Assembly (NCBI GenBank): GCA_045544035.1
Contig: JAZPYE010000008.1
Location: 62,001 to 126,000, forward strand
Direction: 5' to 3'
DNA: 64,000 nt
DNA from: SIG587 sp045544035
GTDB lineage: Bacteria > Bacillota > Clostridia > Oscillospirales > Acutalibacteraceae
Below, one piece after another: positions 27,076-36,978 of the stretch; the stretch's first letter is position 1; every line of letters starts with the position of its first letter. The position numbers were made by a program, and so were the translations under genes. The notes beneath the pieces are model-generated. The model was not told the origin of the DNA. It worked only from the letters and a program-made list of their open reading frames with translations, and did not search any database.

Positions 27076-27546
27076 CTACCATCTGTAATGAGCAAACGCT
27101 TTGTTTGCTTCTGCCATCTTATGAACGTCATCACGCTTCTTAGCAGCACCGCCGATTCCGTTGATTGCATCAAGGATTTCGCCGGCAAGACGCTCTTTCA
27201 TTGTCTTTTCAGAACGGTTACGGCTATAGGTGGAAATCCAACGCAAACCTAAGGTCTGCTTACGCTCGGGGCGTACCTCGAAAGGAACCTGATAGGTTGC
27301 ACCGCCCTTACGAACGGACTTAACTTCGAGTTGGGGCATAACATTTTCCATAGCCTGTTCAAAAACCTCTAAGGGTTCTTTTCCTGTTTTTTCAGCGATG
27401 ATGTCGAATGCGCCATAAACAATCTTCTGAGCAACACCCTTTTTACCATCAAGCATAATGTTGTTGATGAGACGGGTTACAAGCTTAGAATTGTAAAGCG
27501 GATCGGGTAATACATCGCGTTTAGCGATAAAGCCTCTTCTTGGCAC
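27076..27546 (-). CDS. rpsG: 30S ribosomal protein S7
   Basis: 156 residues, the standard S7 length, if translation starts at the GTG at 27546 (PRRGFIAKRDVLPD follows), 8 nt after AAGGAGG. The longer ORF to 27612 adds an unrelated 22-residue leader. Signatures: YNSKLVTRLINNIMLDGKKG and VRRGGATYQ-like SVRKGGATYQVPFEV. It nucleates 30S head assembly and binds 16S rRNA. Position rpsL-rpsG-fusA is universal. Confidence 0.97.
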   Translation of the reverse strand: MPRRGFIAKRDVLPDPLYNSKLVTRLINNIMLDGKKGVAQKIVYGAFDIIAEKTGKEPLEVFEQAMENVMPQLEVKSVRKGGATYQVPFEVRPERKQTLGLRWISTYSRNRSEKTMKERLAGEILDAINGIGGAAKKRDDVHKMAEANKAFAHYRW

Positions 27547-27696
27547 TTCGCTTCCCTCCTTCACATTTATGATATCATAGGTACTCGAGTGACAAAATTC
27601 TCGTGGCACCAAGCAGAGAGTTTATCATACATATATAATAAACCTGCTTGATTAGTTTTAGCAGAGATTTCGTCGTTTTTAGTTTTGCTGCCTAAA

Positions 27697-28122
27697 TTAC
27701 TTAGCAGCGCCTGCTTTAGGACGTTTTGCGCCGTATTTAGAACGGGACTGCATACGTTTTGCAACACCCTGTGTATCCAAGGTACCGCGAATGATGTGGT
27801 AACGCACACCGGGAAGGTCCTTAACACGTCCGCCACGGATTAAAACTACGCTGTGTTCCTGGAGATTGTGACCAATACCGGGAATGTAAGCAGAAACTTC
27901 AATGCCGTTAGAAAGACGTACTCTGGCAATTTTACGGAGAGCAGAGTTAGGCTTCTTAGGTGTAGCAGTTTTAACGGCAGTACAAACACCGCGCTTCTGC
28001 GGAGATTCAACATCGGTTGCCTTACGCTTCATGGAGTTATATCCCTTAAGAAGAGCAGGAGCCTTTGCCTTTTTCTCTACCGTTTCACGTCCACTACGAA
28101 CTAACTGGTTAAAGGTTGGCAT
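27697..28122 (-). CDS. rpsL: 30S ribosomal protein S12
   Basis: 141 residues: MPTFNQLVRSGRETV, the TPKKPNSALRKIARVRLSNG decoding-site loop and GGRVKDLPGVRYH. The lysines where streptomycin-resistance mutations usually occur (PKKPNS and GRVKDLP) are the normal residues. AGGAGGTGTAAT precedes the ATG. Separated from rpoC by 144 nt; no L7Ae-like gene lies in between, unlike Bacillus. Confidence 0.98.
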   Translation of the reverse strand: MPTFNQLVRSGRETVEKKAKAPALLKGYNSMKRKATDVESPQKRGVCTAVKTATPKKPNSALRKIARVRLSNGIEVSAYIPGIGHNLQEHSVVLIRGGRVKDLPGVRYHIIRGTLDTQGVAKRMQSRSKYGAKRPKAGAAK

Positions 28123-28266
28123 ATTACACCTCCTATTAAAAAATGTATACGACGCAGACAGGGTCTCCCCTGCCTGCGTAATATAAAATTTTGTGGGAGA
28201 AAACTAACGCATTTTCTCACAATTTAACAGTTTATCATAAACCTTTTGCTTTGTCAACTACAATTT

Positions 28267-31200
28267 TTAGCCGATTGCATTGGTAAACACAGTTCCCTCT
28301 TCAAAATCGGGAGCGGCATCATCAGGATTGATTTCATTGACCTTCATACCTGTACCTGCGGGTACGAGTTTACCAATGATAACATTTTCCTTAAGACCAA
28401 AGAGCGGGTCAACCTTGCCCTTAATTGCAGCTTCGGTGAGAACACGGGTGGTCTCCTGGAAGGAAGCGGCAGAAAGGAAGGACTTGGTTGCAAGAGATGC
28501 CTTTGTGATACCGAGAAGTGTTGCTTCATACTGTGCGGGCTTGAGACCCTCCTCGCCTGCCTGAATTCTTGCGAAGATTTCGGCATTGGCGGCATAAACC
28601 TCACCTGAATCGTACTTAACATTCTGTAAAAGTGTGGTTGAACCGGGATCGGTAACACGAAGCTTCTTCATCATCTGGCGGATAATGATTTCAATGTGCT
28701 TATCATTGATATCAACACCCTGTGTACGGTAAGCATTTTGGATTTCGGCAATGATATAGTCTTCAACAGCGCCGGGGCCCATTGCATCGAGAATATCCTG
28801 AGGATATTTTGCACCGGGCAGGAGTAAATCGCCTGTCTTAACCTGGTCGCCATCCTTAACAAGAGGACGAATTCCGTAAGGAATGACAACCTTTTCTTCA
28901 ACGGCTTCGCCATTTTTAATGCCGTTGATTACAATTACGTTGCTCTTTTTCTCCTCAACTATACGCACGGTACCATCAATTTTGCTGATAAGACCGCAAC
29001 GCTTGGGGCGACGGGCTTCAAAGAGCTCTTCAACACGGGGCAGACCCTGTGTAATATCTTCGGTAGATGCGATACCGCCGGTATGGAAGGTACGCATGGT
29101 AAGCTGTGTACCGGGTTCACCAATGGACTGTGCAGCAACGATACCAACAGCTTCTCCGACGGTAACGGGCTTACCTGTTGCAAGGTTAGCACCGTAACAC
29201 TTCTTACAAACACCGTTTTCAGAGTGACAGGTAAGAATTGAACGAATCTTAACCTCGGTTGCACCTGCATTAACGATTGCCTTGGCATCGTCTTCGGTCA
29301 TCATCTTATCTTTTGTTACGATGATTTCGCCGGTTGCTTCATCAATAAAGTCCTCAAAGAGGTATCTGCCAACAAGGCGTTCCTCTAAGGTCTCGAGAAC
29401 ATGGTTACCATCCTTAATATCGGAAACAACAAGGAATTCATCGGTACCGCAGTCTTCATCACGAATGATAACATCCTGTGCAACATCAACAAGGCGACGG
29501 GTAAGGTAACCCGAGTCGGCAGTACGAAGAGCGGTATCGGCAAGACCTTTACGGGCACCACGAGAGGAAATAAAGTATTCAAGAACATTAAGGCCCTCAC
29601 GGTAGTTAGCACGAATGGGAACTTCGATAACCTTACCTGCGGTATTGGCGATAAGTCCGCGCATACCTGCAAGCTGACGAATCTGGCTCATGGAACCACG
29701 AGCACCGGAATCCGCCATCATAAAGATGGGGTTGAACTCGTCAAGGTTGCCCTTAAGTGCATCGGCAACATCTTCGGTTGCTTTGTTCCAAATCTTGATT
29801 ACGTGCTGGCTACGCTCCTCATCACTGATAAGACCGCGCTTGTAGTTGCGGTTAACACGCTCGATTTGTGATTCGGCATCGGCAAGAATTTCTGCCTTTG
29901 CAGGAGGAATAACAGCATCGATAACGGCAACGGTGATAGCGCCCTTGGTGGAATACTTAAAGCCAGTTTCCTTAATCTTATCAAGAACAATAGCGGTTTC
30001 GCTTGTGCCGTGACAGGCAATGCATCTGTCAATGATTTTGCCAAGCTGCTTTTTGCCAACCTTATTCTGAATAATATCATCGTTAGACTCAATAACATTC
30101 TTGGAGGGGTCCTTAACCTTAAAACTCCACTCAAGGTTGTAAACCTCATCGGGATTACTGCGATTAGCAAAGCCTAAATCCTGAGGAATGGATTGGTTAA
30201 AGATAATAAGACCAACTGTACACCAAATAAGCTTAGAGCCGTTTTCGTTTGACATTTTAACACGGATGGGGGCGTGAAGTCCCACAACGCCGTTATTGTA
30301 AGCCATTAAGGCTTCGTTGGCATCACGGAATACCTTGTTAGTTCCTGGTTCCTCTGCCTTAACAAGTGTTAAATAGTAGGAACCGAGAACCATATCCTGT
30401 GTAGGAACGGTTACAGGCTTACCATCCGAAGGCTTTAAAAGGTTGTTCGCAGCCAGCATAAGGAAGCGTGCCTCAGCCTGTGCCTCAGCCGAAAGGGGTA
30501 CGTGAACAGCCATCTGGTCACCGTCGAAGTCGGCGTTGTATGCGGTACATACAAGGGGATGGAGTTTCAGTGCTTTACCCTCAACAAGAACGGGCTCAAA
30601 TGCCTGGATACCAAGTCTATGCAGTGTGGGAGCACGGTTTAAGAGAACGGGATGTTCCTTAATAACGGTTTCAAGTGCATCCCAAATTTCAGCGCCTGCG
30701 CGCTCAACCATTTTGCGTGCAGATTTAATGTTTACAACCTTTTTCTCTTCCACAAGGCGCTTCATAACGAAGGGCTTGAAGAGTTCAAGTGCCATTTCCT
30801 TAGGCAGACCGCACTGATACATTTTAAGTTCAGGACCAACAACGATAACCGAACGACCGGAGTAGTCAACACGTTTACCGAGAAGGTTCTGACGGAAACG
30901 ACCCTGCTTACCCTTTAACATATCAGAAAGGGATTTTAAGGGGCGGTTGTTGGGGCCTGTAACAGGCTTGCCGCGACGACCGTTATCAATAAGAGCGTCA
31001 ACTGCTTCCTGAAGCATTCTCTTTTCGTTTCTGACAATGATGTCAGGTGCGCCGAGTTCAAGAAGTCTCTTTAAACGGTTGTTTCTATTGATAACACGAC
31101 GGTATAGGTCGTTAAGGTCGGAGGTAGCAAATCTACCGCCGTCAAGCTGAACCATAGGACGAAGGTCGGGCGGAATTACGGGAATTACATCCAGAACCAT

Positions 31201-31872
31201 CCATTCGGGGCGGTTACCTGAAGCACGGAAAGCTTCAAGAACCTCAAGGCGCTTGATAATGCGAACACGTTTTTGACCTGTTGCGCTCTCAAGCTCCTCG
31301 CGAAGCTCGGTGCAGGTTTTGTCAAGGTCAATTTCGCAGAGAAGCTTCTTAATTGCCTCGGCACCCATACCAGCTTCGAAATCGTCCTCATACTTTTCAC
31401 GCATATCGCGGTACTGTTTTTCATTTAAAAGCTGTTTTTTCTCCAGTGGTGTGCTACCGGGGTCGGTAACGATGTACTGTGAGAAATAAAGAACCTGTTC
31501 AAGGGTTTTTGAGGTAACGTCAAGAGCAAGGCCCATTCTTGAGGGGTTGGTTTTAAAGTACCAAATGTGAGAAACAGGGGCTGCCAGTTCAATTGTACCC
31601 ATTCTCTCACGGCGAACCTTTGCACGTGTGATTTCAACGCCGCAGCGTTCACAAATTTTACCCTTGTAGCGAATACGCTTATATTTACCGCAGTGGCACT
31701 CCCAGTCCTTTGTGGGGCCAAAGATGCGCTCGCAGTAAAGACCGTTTTGCTCGGGCTTTAAGGTGCGGTAGTTAATTGTTTCAGGCTTTGTAACCTCGCC
31801 GTATGACCAACTTCTGATTTGCTCGGGAGATGCCAGGCCTATTTTAATTGATTCGAATTCAATACCTTCCAT
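28267..31872 (-). CDS. rpoC: RNA polymerase beta' subunit
   Basis: About 1201 residues. The zinc-binding N-terminus (CHCGKYKRIRYKGKICERCG), the catalytic NADFDGDQMAVHVPL motif, and the trigger-loop region (MRTFHTGGIA) are all visible. The second zinc site is in SILTCHSENGVCKKCYG. The ATG at 31872 (MEGIEFES) is chosen because GGAGG lies 8 nt before it; the ORF start at 31887 overlaps the rpoB stop codon and has no site. Pairs with rpoB, 14 nt upstream. Confidence 0.98.
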   Translation of the reverse strand: MEGIEFESIKIGLASPEQIRSWSYGEVTKPETINYRTLKPEQNGLYCERIFGPTKDWECHCGKYKRIRYKGKICERCGVEITRAKVRRERMGTIELAAPVSHIWYFKTNPSRMGLALDVTSKTLEQVLYFSQYIVTDPGSTPLEKKQLLNEKQYRDMREKYEDDFEAGMGAEAIKKLLCEIDLDKTCTELREELESATGQKRVRIIKRLEVLEAFRASGNRPEWMVLDVIPVIPPDLRPMVQLDGGRFATSDLNDLYRRVINRNNRLKRLLELGAPDIIVRNEKRMLQEAVDALIDNGRRGKPVTGPNNRPLKSLSDMLKGKQGRFRQNLLGKRVDYSGRSVIVVGPELKMYQCGLPKEMALELFKPFVMKRLVEEKKVVNIKSARKMVERAGAEIWDALETVIKEHPVLLNRAPTLHRLGIQAFEPVLVEGKALKLHPLVCTAYNADFDGDQMAVHVPLSAEAQAEARFLMLAANNLLKPSDGKPVTVPTQDMVLGSYYLTLVKAEEPGTNKVFRDANEALMAYNNGVVGLHAPIRVKMSNENGSKLIWCTVGLIIFNQSIPQDLGFANRSNPDEVYNLEWSFKVKDPSKNVIESNDDIIQNKVGKKQLGKIIDRCIACHGTSETAIVLDKIKETGFKYSTKGAITVAVIDAVIPPAKAEILADAESQIERVNRNYKRGLISDEERSQHVIKIWNKATEDVADALKGNLDEFNPIFMMADSGARGSMSQIRQLAGMRGLIANTAGKVIEVPIRANYREGLNVLEYFISSRGARKGLADTALRTADSGYLTRRLVDVAQDVIIRDEDCGTDEFLVVSDIKDGNHVLETLEERLVGRYLFEDFIDEATGEIIVTKDKMMTEDDAKAIVNAGATEVKIRSILTCHSENGVCKKCYGANLATGKPVTVGEAVGIVAAQSIGEPGTQLTMRTFHTGGIASTEDITQGLPRVEELFEARRPKRCGLISKIDGTVRIVEEKKSNVIVINGIKNGEAVEEKVVIPYGIRPLVKDGDQVKTGDLLLPGAKYPQDILDAMGPGAVEDYIIAEIQNAYRTQGVDINDKHIEIIIRQMMKKLRVTDPGSTTLLQNVKYDSGEVYAANAEIFARIQAGEEGLKPAQYEATLLGITKASLATKSFLSAASFQETTRVLTEAAIKGKVDPLFGLKENVIIGKLVPAGTGMKVNEINPDDAAPDFEEGTVFTNAIG

Positions 31873-31886
31873 TTGCCTTACCTCCA

Positions 31887-34800
31887 TTACATTTCATCGT
31901 TATCGGAAAAATCTTCATAAGAATCGTTTTCCGAAATTGCTTCGCCGTTTTCATCCTCAAGGCCAAAGCCTTCAAGGTTGTCGGCAACACTATCTTCTTC
32001 AAAAATGGGCTCATCGGTTACAACAGGCAAGCCGATATCATCATCGTCTTCAAAGGTTTGCTTTAGGTCGATTTCTTCATCAAACTTGTCAAGCACCTTA
32101 ACATCAAGACCGAGTGATTGGAGTTCCTTAATAAGAACCTTAAAGGATTCGGGAACACCGGGCTTGGGAACGTTCTGACCTTTAACGATGGCCTCGTAGG
32201 TCTTAACACGGCCAACGATATCATCAGACTTAATTGTAAGGATTTCCTGAAGGGTGTATGCGGCACCGTAAGCTTCAAGAGCCCAAACTTCCATTTCACC
32301 GAAACGCTGACCACCGAACTGTGCCTTACCGCCGAGAGGCTGCTGGGTAACCAGGGAATAAGGACCGGTTGAACGAGCGTGAATCTTATCATCAACAAGG
32401 TGATGGAGTTTAAGATAATACATATAACCAACGGTTACAGGGTTGTCGAAGGGCTCACCTGTGCGACCGTCGTAAAGAATGGTTTTACCATCCTCAGAAA
32501 GGCCTGCCATCTTAAGGCACTCTCTAATGTCGGATTCGTGCGCGCCATCAAAAACAGGTGTGCAAACATTCCAGCCGAGAGCCTTTGCGGCATAACCTAA
32601 ATGAACCTCAAGAACCTGACCGATGTTCATACGAGAAGGAACACCGAGGGGGTTAAGAACGATATCAAGAGGTCTGCCATCGGGCAAGAAGGGCATATCC
32701 TCACTGGGGAGAATTCTGGAAACAACACCCTTGTTACCGTGACGTCCTGCCATTTTATCACCAACGGAAATCTTGCGCTTTTGTGCAATGTAGCAACGAA
32801 CAACAAGATTTACGCCGGGAGAGAGCTCTGAAGAATTTTCTCGGCTGAACACCTTAACATCAACGATTGTTCCGTATTCACCGTGGGGAACACGGAGGGA
32901 GGTATCTCTAACTTCCCTAGCCTTTTCACCGAAGATTGCACGAAGCAGTCTTTCTTCGGCGGTAAGCTCGGTTTCACCCTTAGGTGTTACCTTACCAACG
33001 AGAATGTCGCCTGCCTTAACCTCAGCGCCAACACGGATAATACCGCGCTCATCAAGGTCTTTAAGTGCATCCTCACCAATGTTGGGAATATCGCGGGTGA
33101 TTTCTTCGGGGCCGAGCTTTGTATCTCTTGCCTCTACCTCATATTCCTCAATGTGAATGGAGGTGTACATATCCTCACGAACAAGCTTTTCATTAATAAG
33201 AACAGCATCTTCGTAGTTATAGCCTTCCCAGGTCATAAAGCCGATAAGGGCATTTCTACCAAGTGAAATTTCACCGTTGCAGGTTGCAGGGCCATCGGCA
33301 ATAACCTCGCCCTTAATAACCTTTTGTCCAACCTCAACAATAGGCTTCTGATTTATGCAGGTGCCATGGTTTGAACGAAGGAACTTAATGAGGGTGTACT
33401 CATCAATTTCCCCGTTTTCAGCAGTAACCTTAATGGTATCGGCGCTTACATAAGAAACTGTGCCCTCACGCTTTGCAAGAACAACAGCGCCTGAGTCAAC
33501 AGCGGCCTTGTATTCCATACCGGTTGCAACAACGGGGCTTTCGGTACGCAGTAGTGGCACCGCCTGCTTCTGCATGTTAGAGCCCATAAGCGCACGGTTG
33601 GTATCATCATTTTCAAGGAAGGGAATCATTGCGGTAGCAACCGAAACAACCATTTTAGGAGAAACATCCATAAAGTCAACGCGAGCAGCCTCAACCTCTT
33701 GGAAAAGGTCACGATAACGAGTGTTAACACGCTTGTTGGCAAAGGTGCCATCCTCGGTTAAAGGTTCGTTTGCCTGTGCAACGATATAATCATCCTCTTC
33801 ATCGGCTGTCATATAAACAACCTCATCAAGAACCTTGCCTGTTGCTTTATCAACACGGCGGAAGGGGGTTTCAATGAAGCCATACTCATTTATTCTTGCA
33901 AAGGTTGCAAGATAGGAAATAAGACCGATGTTAGGACCTTCAGGGGTTTCAATGGGGCACATACGACCATAGTGGGTATAGTGAACGTCACGAACCTCGA
34001 ATGATGCTCTATCTCTTGACAAACCGCCTGGGCCGAGAGCAGACAAACGGCGCTTGTGTGTAAGCTCAGAAAGAAGGTTTGTCTGATCCATAAACTGAGA
34101 AAGGGGTGATGAACCAAAGAACTCCTTAATGGCTGCAACAACGGGGCGGATGTTAATAAGAGACTGAGGTGTGATGCTTTCTGTTTCGGATGCCTGAAGA
34201 GCCATCTTTTCACGAATAACGCGTTCCATACGGGTGAAACCAATGCGGAACTGGTTTTGTAAAAGTTCTCCTACCGAACGAATGCGACGGTTACCAAGGT
34301 GGTCGATATCATCGATTGTTCCGATTTCCTTAGGAAGACCGAGGAAATAGCTGATGGATGCAAAAATATCATCAACTGTAATGTGTTTGGGGATAAGAAG
34401 GTCGGCACTGGCGGCAATAGCCTCTTTTAAAGCCTCTTCTCCCTCGTTATTTTCAAGAATGTCACGAAGAACTACAAAGGAAACATCTTCGTTGATGCCT
34501 AAATCCTTAACATCGAAATCGATAAAGTTCTTAATGTCAACCATGCCGTTTGACAGAACCTTAACCTCGCTGCGCTTGCCTTCGCTGTCCATAACATCTA
34601 AATAAACCTCGTTTACGCCCTTATTTTGGAGCATAAATGCGGTTTCACGATTAAGGTTGTTGCCTGCCTCTGCAAGGATTTCACCTGTCATAGGGTCTAT
34701 AACGGGGCGAGCAAGTGTTTTACCGATGATTCTGGGAGCAAGAGAAAGCTTCTTATTATATTTGTATCTGCCAACCCTTGACATATCATAACGATGAACA

Positions 34801-35597
34801 TCAAAGAAAAGCTGCTCAAGATAGGTCTTTGCGCCTTCAACGGTTACAGGCTCACTTGGGCGAAGCTTTTTATAAACCTCAACCAAAGCATCATCTGTGT
34901 TGTTGATTTCATCGGCATCCATTGTCACGCTTAATCGCTCATCCTCACCAAAGAGTGAACGGATTTGGTCATTTGTAGCAACACCGAGAGCGCGGATAAG
35001 GGTGGTAAGGGGCAACTTGCGGTTCTTATCAATGCGAACATAAAGAACCTCGTTTTGTGAGGTTTCATATTCAAGCCAAGCACCGCGGTTAGGAATGATT
35101 GTTGAGGAGAAAAGCTTTTTACCGGTTTTCTCTTCAATCTTCTCATCAAAATAAACACCGGGAGAACGAACAAGCTGGGAAACGATAGCACGCTCGGCAC
35201 CATTAATAACAAAGGTACCCGATTCGGTCATAAGCGGGAAATCGCCCATGAAAACTTCGCTTTCCTTAATCTCACCTGTTTCCTTATTTAAGAGCCTTGT
35301 TTTAACACGAAGGGGTGCAGCATAGGTGGTGTCCCTCGCTTTGCACTCATTTACATCGTATTTGGGCTGCTCGTCCAAACGGTAGTCGATAAACTCAAGA
35401 ACAAGATTTCCTGTGTAGTCGGTGATAGACGACATTTCACGGAAAACTTCCTTTAAACCTTCCTCGACAAACCATTTGTAAGAGTTCTTTTGAATTTCAA
35501 TGAGGTCGGGCATGTCAATAACTTCATTAATCTTCGAAAAACTCATACGAGTGGTTTTACCCATTTGTACAGGTTTTACCATGTCTGTAGGCTTCAT
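31887..35597 (-). CDS. rpoB: RNA polymerase beta subunit
   Basis: 1236 residues with an acidic C-terminal tail (many Asp/Glu). Rifampicin-binding region: GSSPLSQFMDQTNLLSEL then THKRRLSALGPGGL; GRMCPIETPEGPNIGLI and MAGRHGNKGVVSRI are typical. At the position of the conserved Pro in NPLSE the codon is CTT (Leu). The gene starts the rpoBC-rpsL-rpsG-fusA-tuf run. It is directly preceded by a divergent gene, so the usual rplKAJL genes are not upstream. Own promoter and a hairpin leader are described separately. Confidence 0.98.
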   Translation of the reverse strand: MKPTDMVKPVQMGKTTRMSFSKINEVIDMPDLIEIQKNSYKWFVEEGLKEVFREMSSITDYTGNLVLEFIDYRLDEQPKYDVNECKARDTTYAAPLRVKTRLLNKETGEIKESEVFMGDFPLMTESGTFVINGAERAIVSQLVRSPGVYFDEKIEEKTGKKLFSSTIIPNRGAWLEYETSQNEVLYVRIDKNRKLPLTTLIRALGVATNDQIRSLFGEDERLSVTMDADEINNTDDALVEVYKKLRPSEPVTVEGAKTYLEQLFFDVHRYDMSRVGRYKYNKKLSLAPRIIGKTLARPVIDPMTGEILAEAGNNLNRETAFMLQNKGVNEVYLDVMDSEGKRSEVKVLSNGMVDIKNFIDFDVKDLGINEDVSFVVLRDILENNEGEEALKEAIAASADLLIPKHITVDDIFASISYFLGLPKEIGTIDDIDHLGNRRIRSVGELLQNQFRIGFTRMERVIREKMALQASETESITPQSLINIRPVVAAIKEFFGSSPLSQFMDQTNLLSELTHKRRLSALGPGGLSRDRASFEVRDVHYTHYGRMCPIETPEGPNIGLISYLATFARINEYGFIETPFRRVDKATGKVLDEVVYMTADEEDDYIVAQANEPLTEDGTFANKRVNTRYRDLFQEVEAARVDFMDVSPKMVVSVATAMIPFLENDDTNRALMGSNMQKQAVPLLRTESPVVATGMEYKAAVDSGAVVLAKREGTVSYVSADTIKVTAENGEIDEYTLIKFLRSNHGTCINQKPIVEVGQKVIKGEVIADGPATCNGEISLGRNALIGFMTWEGYNYEDAVLINEKLVREDMYTSIHIEEYEVEARDTKLGPEEITRDIPNIGEDALKDLDERGIIRVGAEVKAGDILVGKVTPKGETELTAEERLLRAIFGEKAREVRDTSLRVPHGEYGTIVDVKVFSRENSSELSPGVNLVVRCYIAQKRKISVGDKMAGRHGNKGVVSRILPSEDMPFLPDGRPLDIVLNPLGVPSRMNIGQVLEVHLGYAAKALGWNVCTPVFDGAHESDIRECLKMAGLSEDGKTILYDGRTGEPFDNPVTVGYMYYLKLHHLVDDKIHARSTGPYSLVTQQPLGGKAQFGGQRFGEMEVWALEAYGAAYTLQEILTIKSDDIVGRVKTYEAIVKGQNVPKPGVPESFKVLIKELQSLGLDVKVLDKFDEEIDLKQTFEDDDDIGLPVVTDEPIFEEDSVADNLEGFGLEDENGEAISENDSYEDFSDNDEM

Positions 35598-35660
35598 AGG
35601 TTATGAATCACTCCTTCAAAATTTTACGAATTCTTTTTTCGCAACAACGGATGCGGTTAG

Positions 35661-35706
35661 GCACTTTTTTGCAAAATACAGGCATTTTTATTTTGCAAAC
35701 AAGTGC
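35661..35706 (-). promoter_or_regulatory. Long hairpin in the rpoB leader
   Basis: GCACTT-x-TTTGCAAAAT and its complement pair over 16 bp with one mismatch, around a 12-nt loop. It lies between the rpoB promoter and its start codon, so it would form in the 5' leader RNA. No U tract follows directly, so it is not a simple terminator; it may protect or regulate the transcript. Confidence 0.55.
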
Positions 35707-35733
35707 ATATTCCCCCATCATCATCAAATACAA

Positions 35734-35762
35734 ATTATATAACAACTTTAAATCCTAGTCAA
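35734..35762 (-). promoter_or_regulatory. Promoter of rpoB
   Basis: On the minus strand: TTGACT (35762-35757), 17-nt spacer, TATAAT (35739-35734). Gives a leader of about 130 nt. The rest of the 392-bp gap (35598-35989) is AT-rich with no further clear features apart from the leader hairpin. Confidence 0.8.
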
Positions 35763-35989
35763 GTCGTTATTCGGAAAAAAGTTCCTTTAAAAATTTTTTC
35801 GTTGTTTTAAATGATTTTTTGAGCGCTCAGTTATGATTTTTTCACAAACTTTTCCCGTTTTTTGTTTATTTTTGTGAATTTCACCGCATTTTTGCCATTT
35901 ATTGCCTTCAAAACTATTGACAAGCGAGTATTTTTAAAGGAATTTTTTCATAAAAATGGTTATAATACATTGAAAAAGGACTAATTTTT

Positions 35990-36928
35990 ATGTGTACTGC
36001 TATTCATTATTGCCCAAATTCCGCCTTTTTTGGCAGAACTCTCGACCTACACTACCATTATAAGGAGTGTTTTTGCGTTATTCCCCGTAATTTTGATTAC
36101 AATTTTGAAAAAAAGCCCTCAAAATGCCACGCTGTTATGGGCACCGCCTTCATTAAAGACAGTTTTCCCTTACTTTACGATGCCATGAATGAGAAGGGCC
36201 TTGCCATGGCGGGCCTTAATTTTGTGGGCAACGCCGTTTACGACACAGATAAAGAAAGGCTTTTTCAAATTCCTGTATTTAAATTCATTCCCTGGGTATT
36301 GTCGCAAGCCACAAGCGTAACCGAAGCCGAGGAGCTTATAAGCAAAACCAATATAACAAACGAGGCCTTTTCACAGGAGCTACCCAATGCACAGCTTCAC
36401 TTTATTGTTGCGGATAAAGAGCGCGCCATCACCGTAGAGCCCACCGCAAAGGGGATTGTTATCACCGAAAATCCCGTGGGCGTTTTAACAAACAACCCCA
36501 CCTTTGATTTTCATCTTAACAACCTTTGCCGCTATGCTAATTTGAGCAACACCCAGGGTGAAAATGCTTTTGAAAAGGCTTATGGTCTTAAGGTTTATTC
36601 AAATGGTCAGGCAGCCCTTGGACTGCCGGGGGATTACTCCTCCCCTTCCCGCTTTGTGCGCACGGCCTTTTTAAAGGCAAATTCTACGCCCGCTCAAAAG
36701 AATAAAGGCATTAACGAACTTTTTCATATTTTAAACAGCGTTCAGGTGCCTCGAGGCGCCGTTAAAACCGAGGATAATAAATATGTCACCACCGTTTACA
36801 CCTGCGGTTATGATTTAGATAAAAAACTTTATTACTACAGAACCTATGATAATCAAAACATTAAGGAGCACCCAATGGATTGTGCCGATTTAAACGGAAA
36901 GGTCCCCTTTTGTTTCCCCTTTGCATAA
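35990..36928 (+). CDS. bsh: Choloylglycine hydrolase family enzyme (bile salt hydrolase-like)
   Basis: 312 residues, Ntn-hydrolase fold. Starts MCTAIHYCPNSAFFGRTLDL: Cys2 is the nucleophile exposed after Met removal, with R16 and D19 matching the R-x-x-D pair. NEKGLAMAGLNF, VGVLTNNPTFDFHLNNL (Asn) and SRFVRTAFLK (Arg) supply the remaining active-site residues of bile salt hydrolases. The family hydrolyses glycine or taurine conjugates of bile acids, or penicillin V. The Asn in MAGLNF favours bile salts. No signal peptide: intracellular. Consistent with a gut organism. Confidence 0.9.
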   Translation: MCTAIHYCPNSAFFGRTLDLHYHYKECFCVIPRNFDYNFEKKPSKCHAVMGTAFIKDSFPLLYDAMNEKGLAMAGLNFVGNAVYDTDKERLFQIPVFKFIPWVLSQATSVTEAEELISKTNITNEAFSQELPNAQLHFIVADKERAITVEPTAKGIVITENPVGVLTNNPTFDFHLNNLCRYANLSNTQGENAFEKAYGLKVYSNGQAALGLPGDYSSPSRFVRTAFLKANSTPAQKNKGINELFHILNSVQVPRGAVKTEDNKYVTTVYTCGYDLDKKLYYYRTYDNQNIKEHPMDCADLNGKVPFCFPFA

Positions 36929-36978
36929 TTTACTAAAATAATGAAAAAATAAGAAAAAACAAAAAAGGAGAAATTAAA

